Origin: Acidimicrobiia bacterium | GTDB lineage: Bacteria > Actinomycetota > Acidimicrobiia > Spongiisociales > UBA5794 | Assembly (NCBI GenBank): GCA_030599515.1 | Contig: JAUVNV010000097.1 | Coordinates: 1 to 8,876, forward strand | Direction: 5' to 3' | DNA length: 8,876 nt | Shown here: positions 1 through 5,483 of the stretch, piece by piece | Position numbering within the stretch: the first letter of the stretch is position 1 | Layout: each line of letters opens with the position of its first letter | Notes under the pieces: generated by a model | Told to the model about the DNA's origin: nothing | The model's database searches: none | The model's input: only the letters and a program-made list of their open reading frames with translations | Translations under genes and position numbers: made by a program

Positions 1-84
1 CGGATCAGGGACCTCCCGCTCACAGCGGAGAAGGTGCTCGAGGCGATCGTCGAGCATCGAGGAAACGACAACGGGACCGACTGA
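1..84 (+). CDS. Molybdenum hydroxylase Mo-binding subunit, C-terminal end only (partial)
   Basis: Frame 1 is open from the window edge to a TGA at 82-84 and encodes 27 residues. They begin RIRDLPLTAEKVLEAI, which closely parallels the C-terminus of the complete Mo subunit later in this window (VIRDLPLTPQRVWEAM). The IRDLP-(L/I)-T-P/A-(E/Q)-(K/R)-V pattern is a known end-signature of xanthine dehydrogenase/aldehyde oxidase/CO dehydrogenase large subunits. The gene therefore very probably encodes a second, distinct Mo subunit whose body, with the cofactor site and catalytic Glu, lies upstream. It ends in a short polar tail (NDNGTD) that the downstream paralogue lacks. No strong terminator follows; CCGAC and GTCGG (77-81 and 87-91) could form only a 5 bp stem across the stop codon. 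The family call rests on a short tail and could be overturned by the upstream sequence. Confidence 0.72.
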   Translation, partial: RIRDLPLTAEKVLEAIVEHRGNDNGTD

Positions 85-226
85 CCGTCGGGAGGGAGCT
101 GCCGCCCTTCAAGCAGTCGGCCAACCTCATACGCACTCGATTGAGCTTCCTCCGTCGCTCTCCTTCGATTGGAGATTCGACGATCGCGCAGGGGTTTCGA
201 GGGGCGAGCGAACGCCGAACCCGAAG

Positions 227-256
227 TTGACGGACCCCCATGTGTGTCCGTAGAGT
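227..256 (+). promoter_or_regulatory. Putative sigma70-type promoter upstream of the PEP-utilizer gene
   Basis: TTGACG (227-232) differs from the consensus -35 box by one base. It is followed after 18 bp by TAGAGT (251-256), which matches four of six positions of the -10 consensus. The predicted transcription start is near 263, inside the palindrome described separately. This is a match by eye in GC-rich DNA, where -10 boxes are often poor. The location, in a non-coding gap ahead of the first complete gene, makes it credible but unproven. Confidence 0.4.
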
Positions 257-261
257 GGAAG

Positions 262-275
262 TAATCGATTATCGA
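262..275. promoter_or_regulatory. Palindromic candidate operator at the predicted transcription start
   Basis: TAATCGATTA (262-271) is a perfect 10 bp palindrome. TCGATTATCGA (265-275), with one central unpaired base, overlaps it. The element is AT-rich against its GC-rich surroundings and sits where the promoter at 227-256 would start transcription, a typical place for a repressor site. The GntR/FCD regulator at 2317-3009 is the obvious candidate to bind it, but the sequence does not match a GntR consensus I can name, so the pairing is inferred from position only. Confidence 0.35.
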
Positions 276-512
276 GGATACGTGCGAGCAGGTGTCGGAC
301 CACGACGGTGCCATGGTGAAGACCCTCGTCGCGACGGTCCGCCCGGCCTGGCAGACGCCCGACGCACTCCACGAGTGCTTCGCGCCGTACCGGTTCGACC
401 GATTTAGGGAGAGGAGCACCAACGCAAAAGCCCGGCTCATCAGATTGCACATAAGGGCGTCGGACCGCGGTCGGGCCCATCGTGGGGAGATCCCGGCGCT
501 GTTGCGTTGAGG

Positions 513-518
513 AAGGAG
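513..518 (+). promoter_or_regulatory. Shine-Dalgarno that sets the start of the PEP-utilizer gene
   Basis: AAGGAG lies 9 nt before the ATG at 528. It lies downstream of the in-frame TTG at 507, so it cannot serve that codon. It therefore supports a start at 528 rather than seven codons earlier. Confidence 0.75.
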
Positions 519-527
519 ATTCACCGG

Positions 528-2285
528 ATGGCAGATACAAGCAAGGTGGTGGCGGAGTTCTTCGGAGACGAGAGCTTCCCCATCGAGTGGGAGTCCGAGA
601 AGGAAAAGAACCTGTTCTGGGTCTACGACGACCTGCATTGCCCGCGCCCCGTGTCGCCGATGTACAACGACATCGGCAACTGGGTGCTCACGTGTGACCA
701 CATGTTCCGTCGGTTCGGCACGCCGTTTGCCACCGACTGGATCGGGAAAGTCGTCAACGGCTACCTATACACGACAGCCATCCCCGCGGACGCGGACATG
801 GCCGTCCCGACCGAGCAACTCGGCTTCCAGTACCGCCCGAGGGTCCCCTCGAACGACGATCCCGGTTATGCGGAGAAGATCGGCGCCTACCTGGGCGCGG
901 TGCTCCCGGTGTACGGGGCCAACTTCCCCGACTGGTGGAGGGACCGACTCGTCCCCGAGATGACGCGCAACCTGAAGTTCCTCGAGTCGAAGATCGACAT
1001 GTGGGAAGAGATCCCGCTCGCGGATTGGGCTGTGATCCTCGAGGACGCGATCGATATCCTCGATCGCCACTGGAAGATCCACTGGATGCTCAATTTCGCG
1101 CAGCTGTCATCGACGCTGGCCCTCCGGGGCACGCTCGAAGCGGCGCTCGACGGTGAGATCGCTCAGAAGCACGAGGAGATCCTCGGCCGCTTGCAGAACT
1201 CGTCTGCCGATCGCAACTGGGATGGGATCGCGTTGCTGGTCGCACTGAAGGACGAGGTCAGAGAGGACGAGATTCTCCGCGCGGCGTTCTCCAAGGAGAA
1301 TGGCGCCGAGATCCTCGCAGAACTCGAAGGCACGGAGCGTGGTCAGAAGTTCATCGAAGAAGGTCTGAAGTCCTACCAGCGCGAGTTCGGCTGGCACGCG
1401 GTGTGGAGTCACGAGTTCATCTACCCCTCGCGTTTCGAGACACCGGAACCGGTGCTCGACGTGATCAAGGGTTACCTGGACTCGGACTACGACCACCGAC
1501 CGGTTGTCGCCGACCTGGCTGAGGACATCAAGAAGGCGTCAGCTGAACTGCTCGAGGGCATCCCCGAGGGCGAGGTGCTCGAGGCGCTGAAGGCGGCCAA
1601 CGAGATCAACCTGAAGATCGCGCCGCTCACCCCGGACCATCACTTCTACATCGATCAGGGCACTCACTTGCACACGCGGTTGGTGCTGATCTGCATTGGC
1701 CGGAAGCTGGTTGAGATGGGTGCGCTCACGGAGCCCGACGACACGATATATCTCAAGTACAACGAGCTGCGCTACTTGATCGGCGACCCGGAGAACTTCG
1801 ACGCGAAGAGCATCGTCGCGGAGCGGCGTGCCGTACGTGCCGAGCAGGAGAAGATTCGGCCACCGGACTTCATCGGGACGGCGACCGAGTCCCAGCTCGA
1901 GTTCCCATACTTGAACCTGTGGGGCTTCCCCGAGAAGTTGCATCACGACACGGAGACCAAGGGCAAGGTCGAGGGCCTGGGCGTCTCTCCGGGCGTCATC
2001 GAAGGCGTTGCCAAGGTCGTCGCCTCTCCGGAGGAGTTCGACCAGGTGAAGCAGGGTGACATCCTGGTGTGCCAGATGACGAATCCGGCGTGGACTCCTA
2101 TCTTCGCAATCATCGGCGGCATCGTCTGCGATGCCGGCGGCATGGTTGCGCATCCAGCGGTGATGGCTCGTGAGTTCGGCATTCCCGGGGTCACCGGTAC
2201 CGGAATCGCCACACGAGAGATCAAGACCGGCGACCGCCTGAGGGTCGACGGCACAAGCGGCGTCGTCGAGATCCTCGAGGGATAG
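528..2285 (+). CDS. PEP-utilizing enzyme family protein, swivelling phosphohistidine domain without ATP-grasp domain
   Basis: The protein has 585 residues. The C-terminal domain, from about residue 483 (GLGVSPGVIEGVAKVV), is the mobile phosphohistidine domain of PEP synthase, pyruvate phosphate dikinase and rifampicin phosphotransferase. It contains MTNPAWTPIF and then DAGGMVAHPAVMAREFGIPG, where His542 (codon 2151-2153) is the expected phosphoryl carrier. The long N-terminal and central part (FWVYDDLHCPRPVSPMYND near residue 30, and a GRKLVEMGALTEPDDTIYL stretch further on) resembles the region preceding the mobile domain in rifampicin-phosphotransferase-type and phenylphosphate-synthase-type proteins. 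No N-terminal ATP-grasp domain is encoded, so a partner would have to charge the histidine with phosphate, or the protein is not a complete phosphotransferase. The Ser or Thr usually just before the catalytic His is Ala541 here. No signal peptide or membrane segment is seen, so it is probably cytoplasmic. The substrate is unknown. The family assignment is firm; the reaction is not. Confidence 0.85.
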   Translation: MADTSKVVAEFFGDESFPIEWESEKEKNLFWVYDDLHCPRPVSPMYNDIGNWVLTCDHMFRRFGTPFATDWIGKVVNGYLYTTAIPADADMAVPTEQLGFQYRPRVPSNDDPGYAEKIGAYLGAVLPVYGANFPDWWRDRLVPEMTRNLKFLESKIDMWEEIPLADWAVILEDAIDILDRHWKIHWMLNFAQLSSTLALRGTLEAALDGEIAQKHEEILGRLQNSSADRNWDGIALLVALKDEVREDEILRAAFSKENGAEILAELEGTERGQKFIEEGLKSYQREFGWHAVWSHEFIYPSRFETPEPVLDVIKGYLDSDYDHRPVVADLAEDIKKASAELLEGIPEGEVLEALKAANEINLKIAPLTPDHHFYIDQGTHLHTRLVLICIGRKLVEMGALTEPDDTIYLKYNELRYLIGDPENFDAKSIVAERRAVRAEQEKIRPPDFIGTATESQLEFPYLNLWGFPEKLHHDTETKGKVEGLGVSPGVIEGVAKVVASPEEFDQVKQGDILVCQMTNPAWTPIFAIIGGIVCDAGGMVAHPAVMAREFGIPGVTGTGIATREIKTGDRLRVDGTSGVVEILEG

Positions 2286-2316
2286 GAGTGGGCTCCCCGA
2301 GTTCTACATACCTGAC

Positions 2317-3009
2317 ATGAAGAATTCACAAGAGACGCAATCGACGCCCGTAACGAGGGAGGTTCTCTCCGAGGGAGTCAAGGACCGCATTCTCACGTGG
2401 ATTCTCGAAGGAGAACTGGCGCCCGGGTCTCGCATCATCGAGACCCGGGTTGCCCGGGAGCTGGGTGTGAGCCAGGCTCCCGTGAGGGAAGCGCTCCGGG
2501 ATCTCGCGATCCTCGGCTTCGTCGAGATGAAGCCCCACAAGGGTGCGAGGGTGCGGAAACCAACCAGGGCAGAGCTCACGGAGGCCATCGCCGTGCGCGC
2601 GGAACTCGAGGCGTTGGCCGGGCGACTGGCTGCAGAGCACCGCACCGAAGCGTGCATCACTGATCTCGAAGAGCTGTATGCGGCGATGAATGAGGCGGCC
2701 GACCGAGGCGACGCCCACGACGTCGCAATGTACAACGCCCGGTTCCACGCCAGGATCGTCGCGGCGTCCGAGAACCGAACTCTGCAGCGCCAGTGGTCGA
2801 TGCTCGAGCCGTTTGCCCGGACCTTCATCTCAACATCGGTGCCCGGTGTGGATCTGCACTGGCTGTCGCGGAGGCACGAAGGAATACTCACTGCCATCCG
2901 TGAGCAGGATCCCATTCGCGCGGCGGAGATGAGCCGTACACACGCAGCCGAGGCAGCCGACCTGCTCAAGAACTTGGACCGGGTAGCCGAGGAGGTCGCG
3001 AAGGACTGA
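2317..3009 (+). CDS. GntR family transcriptional regulator, FCD (FadR) subfamily
   Basis: The protein has 230 residues. Residues 16-80 form the GntR winged helix-turn-helix, with ARELGVSQAPVREALRDL (46-63) as the recognition region and HKGARV (74-79) as the wing. Residues from about 87 to 220 form the all-helical FCD ligand-binding domain. The expected metal-site residues are present as Asn140, His144, His187 and His209, where the first position is Asp or Asn in the family. FCD regulators usually repress catabolic operons and release DNA on binding a carboxylate-type effector. The gene follows the PEP-utilizer by 31 bp on the same strand and precedes the Mo hydroxylase operon, so it is likely the local regulator. 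No Shine-Dalgarno lies close to the ATG; the nearest AGGAG is about 28 nt upstream. A leaderless transcript or coupled translation is therefore possible. No better start codon was found. Confidence 0.93.
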   Translation: MKNSQETQSTPVTREVLSEGVKDRILTWILEGELAPGSRIIETRVARELGVSQAPVREALRDLAILGFVEMKPHKGARVRKPTRAELTEAIAVRAELEALAGRLAAEHRTEACITDLEELYAAMNEAADRGDAHDVAMYNARFHARIVAASENRTLQRQWSMLEPFARTFISTSVPGVDLHWLSRRHEGILTAIREQDPIRAAEMSRTHAAEAADLLKNLDRVAEEVAKD

Positions 3010-3234
3010 GATCAAGATTGAGATCTTGTGGGCAGCGGCGGCACCCGGTGTCGACGCGAGTAGCCGGTAGATGGGCTGGTGACACCGGTCAGAGACCTGA
3101 ACAGGGCCCTCCGGGCGGTCGGGAACCATTTCTTGCCACCCGGGGTCCGACGTATGCACCGCGACCGCCGGATAGCTGAGAGCGGTCCGGGTTGACGGCA
3201 CAACGCACGAACAACAAAGCAAGGAGACACAGCA
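3010..3234 (+). promoter_or_regulatory. 225 bp leader with several inverted repeats ahead of the HPr-kinase-like gene
   Basis: Directly after the GntR stop, TGAGATC occurs twice with a 12 bp period (3007-3013 and 3019-3025). CAAGAT-TGAG-ATCTTG (3013-3028) forms a 6 bp stem with a 4 nt loop and no following T-run, so it suits an operator better than a terminator. CCGGTGTC (3045-3052) pairs with GACACCGG (3081-3088). CGACCGCC (3162-3169) can pair either with GGCGGTCG (3114-3121) or, over 6 bp, with GCGGTC (3182-3187), so the two helices exclude each other. AGGGCCCT (3103-3110) is a further palindrome. No convincing promoter was found. GC-rich sequence gives such pairings easily, so the structure is a hypothesis. 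Confidence 0.35.
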
Positions 3235-4116
3235 ATGGCAACGCTTTCCGAGGAGATGTCGGCGGGAACGGCGCGGATTAGGGTCGACGTCGTCGGCTCC
3301 GAGGTTCCCGAGCACGTCCTCGACAACATGGATTTCCTCAACTACCGGCTGGCCGCTGTGCAGCTGCATTCCGAGGTCACACTCGACGAGCCCGACATGA
3401 TCTGGGATCGCGACGCAACCGAGAAGTCGGTGACCTGGGACGGCCGCACGATGCTGTTCGAAGGAGACTGGGCCGAGGGTCCGATCCAGAAGGCGATCGT
3501 GACCGTCCTCGCCCTGCGCATGGAGGCCAAGGGCCTGCATCCCTTTCACTCGGCGGCAGTGCGATACAAGGGCAAGACGGTGCTCTTCCTCGGTGGTGAA
3601 TCCAACCACGGCAAGAGCATGTGTCAGATCGAAGCGTGCCGTCGCGGGGGCGAGTTGATTTCCACTGAAACAACAGTCATCGACGAGAACGGCACTGTGG
3701 TGATGGGTTCCAAGACCGTGTTCATCAAGAGTCGCGCCAAGGGGACCGAGCGCGCCGACAAGGCTGCACCCGATCGCGGCGTGGAGATCTTCTTCGGTGA
3801 GATGCCGACGTGGGAGGACTACGACGAACCGACCACCGTGGACGTCGTTGTCGTGCCGGCCATCGACGGCAATTTCGATCCGAGCACGGTGGAGATGGGC
3901 GCTTTCGAGAAGCAGTTCCAGGCGTTCCACTCGTTGCAGAACTACTTCCTCACCAACGAGCTGTTGGCGCCGGAATGGCCCATGCCGCTGACCGATACCC
4001 TCGAGCTGCGCAAGGCGCGTGCCGCCTACATCGAACAGTTCTCCAGTCGGCCATTCTTCTTCATCCGAGCGGCGACGCCGCAGGTCCTGATGGATGAGGC
4101 CGACAAGGTCATTTGA
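3235..4116 (+). CDS. HPr kinase/phosphorylase-like P-loop protein
   Basis: The protein has 293 residues. After an N-terminal region of about 100 residues comes FHSAAVRYKGKTVLFLGG and then a Walker A motif, GESNHGKS (121-128). This closely resembles the GDSGVGKS/GESGVGKS loop of HPr kinase/phosphorylase and related P-loop kinases, including the preceding 'FH-S-A-x-V-x-x-x-G' strand. The next segment, RRGGELISTETTVID (136-150), sits where HPr kinases have a G-x-x-L-v-s-D-D motif; here the Asp pair is replaced by Thr-Glu. The HPr kinase K3 signature loop is not seen, and the C-terminal part (about 220-293) is predicted helical and not recognised. It is therefore a diverged relative rather than a true HPr kinase. 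A Shine-Dalgarno, AAGGAG (3221-3226), lies 8 nt before the ATG. The gene is 21 bp upstream of the FAD subunit and probably co-transcribed with it. Possible roles are phosphorylation of a protein or small molecule, or maturation of the Mo enzyme. None is shown by the sequence. Confidence 0.72.
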   Translation: MATLSEEMSAGTARIRVDVVGSEVPEHVLDNMDFLNYRLAAVQLHSEVTLDEPDMIWDRDATEKSVTWDGRTMLFEGDWAEGPIQKAIVTVLALRMEAKGLHPFHSAAVRYKGKTVLFLGGESNHGKSMCQIEACRRGGELISTETTVIDENGTVVMGSKTVFIKSRAKGTERADKAAPDRGVEIFFGEMPTWEDYDEPTTVDVVVVPAIDGNFDPSTVEMGAFEKQFQAFHSLQNYFLTNELLAPEWPMPLTDTLELRKARAAYIEQFSSRPFFFIRAATPQVLMDEADKVI

Positions 4117-4137
4117 CGAACAAGGAAGCGTTACGAG

Positions 4138-5010
4138 ATGAAGGAGTTCTCCTACGAACGTCCCGAGTCGTTGGACGAGGCGATTCGGGTGCTCGCCGCG
4201 AGCGGTTCGGATGTCGAGATACTCGCAGGCGGCACCGACCTGGTGATCGCCATGAGGGACCGGTACCGCGAGCCCACGGTCGTCGTCGATCTGAAGAGGA
4301 TCGCCGAGTTCTACCCGTCACTCGTCTGGGACGGCGATACGGTGACTTTGAGTGCCACGGCCACGATGACCGAGGTGGTCGACGACGAGGGCATCAACAG
4401 ACACTTCCCGGCCCTGGCCGAGGCCGCGGTCGTCGTCGGGTCGGTGCAGATCAGGAACCGGGCAACGCTGCTCGGCAACATTTGTAACGGATCGCCGGCT
4501 GCCGATACGGCTCCACCGCTGCTCGTGTACGACGCGATCGTCGTGGTGGCCGGGCCTGCCGGAATCCGCCGGGTGGCCATCGATGACTTCATCGTCGGCC
4601 CGGGGCGGACGAACCTCCAAGACGGCGAGATCGCCATCGCACTGGAGCTGACGGTGCCGTCCCGGCCGCTGGGCAGTGCCTATGAGCGTATGACCCGCCG
4701 GAGGGGTACCGATTTGGCATCGGTCACCCTGTGCGCGGCTGTCGATGATGCCGGCATCACGCGTGTTGCCTTCGGGAGCGTGGGACCACGAGCTTGGCTC
4801 AGAGTGGACGAAACGGGTGTTCTCGCCGACCCGGACGCCCCGGCCGAGGCGAGAGCAGCGGTATTCGAGGGGATCTTCGCCGACGCGAGCCCTTCGGTGA
4901 AGTCATTGCGGGCGAGCCCGGACTACCGGAGGGCGATGCTGCGCGTACTCGGAGCCCGTGCCGTCGGAAGAGCCCGCGGGCGCCTGGCGGAAGTGCGGGG
5001 AGTGTCATGA
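4138..5010 (+). CDS. Molybdenum hydroxylase FAD-binding (medium) subunit, CoxM/XdhB type
   Basis: The protein has 290 residues, the usual size for separate FAD subunits. It passes electrons from the [2Fe-2S] subunit to FAD and on to an acceptor. The first FAD pyrophosphate-binding motif, AGGTD, is at 30-34 after the typical opening (FSYERPESLDEAIRVLA). The second motif lies in QIRNRATLLGNICNGSPAADTAP (104-126); its usual T-(I/L/V)-G-G-N reads TLLGN (110-114), so the first Gly is replaced by Leu. A CO dehydrogenase flavoprotein C-terminal-like domain occupies roughly 170-280. A Shine-Dalgarno-like AAGGAA lies 10 nt before the ATG. The stop overlaps the next start in an ATGA, indicating coupled translation. 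The final 20 residues are Arg-rich. This is the first gene of an FAD, Fe-S, Mo subunit order like that of coxMSL. Confidence 0.93.
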   Translation: MKEFSYERPESLDEAIRVLAASGSDVEILAGGTDLVIAMRDRYREPTVVVDLKRIAEFYPSLVWDGDTVTLSATATMTEVVDDEGINRHFPALAEAAVVVGSVQIRNRATLLGNICNGSPAADTAPPLLVYDAIVVVAGPAGIRRVAIDDFIVGPGRTNLQDGEIAIALELTVPSRPLGSAYERMTRRRGTDLASVTLCAAVDDAGITRVAFGSVGPRAWLRVDETGVLADPDAPAEARAAVFEGIFADASPSVKSLRASPDYRRAMLRVLGARAVGRARGRLAEVRGVS

Positions 5011-5483
5011 GCGAAACGATTCACATCGAGACAACCATCAACGGTCGCGACCGTGCGTTCGAGGTCGCCGCGAACCTCACGTTGCTCGATGTCCTGCGCG
5101 ACCAACTCGGACTCACCGGCTCCAAGGAGTGCTGCGTGGTCGGCGAGTGTGGCGCCTGCACAGTCATCATGGATGGCATACCGATGAACTCGTGCCTCAT
5201 GCTGGCCGTCGAGATCGACGGACGGGACGTCATCACCGTCGAGGGCTTGGCCACGGACGGGCACCTGAACGCCCTTCAACAGGCGTTCCTCGACCTCAGC
5301 GCCCCGCAATGCGGATTCTGTATTCCCGGTCAGCTGATGTCGGCTCACGCCCTCCTGCAGCGCAACTCCGATCCCACCATCGACGACGTGAACGAGGCGC
5401 TCGGCGGGAATCTCTGCCGCTGCGCCGGGTATCTGCAGATCACCGAGGCGGTCATGGTGGCCGCGAAAGCGGGGAAGGAATGA
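5007..5483 (+). CDS. Molybdenum hydroxylase [2Fe-2S] (small) subunit, CoxS/XdhC-like electron carrier
   Basis: The protein has 158 residues, normal for the family. The N-terminal plant-type ferredoxin domain carries one [2Fe-2S] cluster on Cys43, Cys48, Cys51 and Cys63, in CCVVGECGACTV and the following NSC. The C-terminal helical domain carries the second on Cys102, Cys105 (QCGFCIPGQ), Cys137 and Cys139 (NLCRCAGY). All eight ligands are intact. Cys42 is an extra cysteine next to the first ligand, where Gly is usual. The start is the ATG at 5007, which overlaps the stop of the FAD subunit (ATGA). The same frame is open far upstream, but those codons lie inside the FAD gene and do not resemble the family. 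The subunit relays electrons from the Mo site to FAD. No twin-arginine signal is present, so the complex should be cytoplasmic. Confidence 0.96.
   Translation: MSETIHIETTINGRDRAFEVAANLTLLDVLRDQLGLTGSKECCVVGECGACTVIMDGIPMNSCLMLAVEIDGRDVITVEGLATDGHLNALQQAFLDLSAPQCGFCIPGQLMSAHALLQRNSDPTIDDVNEALGGNLCRCAGYLQITEAVMVAAKAGKE

Larger units (their letters stand above)
85..527. other. 443 bp intergenic region with promoter, palindromes and a doubtful small ORF
   Basis: No gene is convincing here. Four things are visible. A sigma70-like promoter lies at 227-256. Overlapping palindromes lie at 262-275. A GTG-started frame runs from 292 to 510 (72 codons) with strong G/C third-position bias up to about 402, weaker bias afterwards, and no good Shine-Dalgarno. 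A perfect 10 bp palindrome, GACCGCGGTC, lies at 463-472. A weak hairpin (TCTCC/GGAGA, 159-175) is also present. Reading frames on the opposite strand across this region look like shadows, with no recognisable protein features. If the promoter is real, the mRNA leader of the PEP-utilizer gene is about 265 nt, which is long enough for leader regulation. I recognise no known riboswitch. Confidence 0.5.

Noticed and set aside
77..91. Terminator after the first partial gene
   Set aside because: The stem is only 5 bp, the stop codon lies in its loop and no T-run follows.
3192..3220. Promoter starting from TTGACG at 3192-3197
   Set aside because: No acceptable -10 box lies 16-18 bp downstream, and a start there would fall on the Shine-Dalgarno.
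2830..3930. Long minus-strand reading frame (366 codons)
   Set aside because: It spans the GntR 3' end, the intergenic leader and most of the HPr-kinase-like gene, shows no protein-family features and is His/Arg-rich as expected for an antisense shadow of GC-rich genes.
3235..4116. True HPr kinase/phosphorylase (hprK)
   Set aside because: The Walker A loop fits, but the Asp pair and the HPr-binding signature are not seen, and no HPr or PTS gene is nearby.
4958..5479. In-frame upstream extension of the Mo subunit
   Set aside because: These codons read out of frame through the Fe-S subunit gene and give an Arg-rich peptide. The ATG at 5480 gives the proper family N-terminus.
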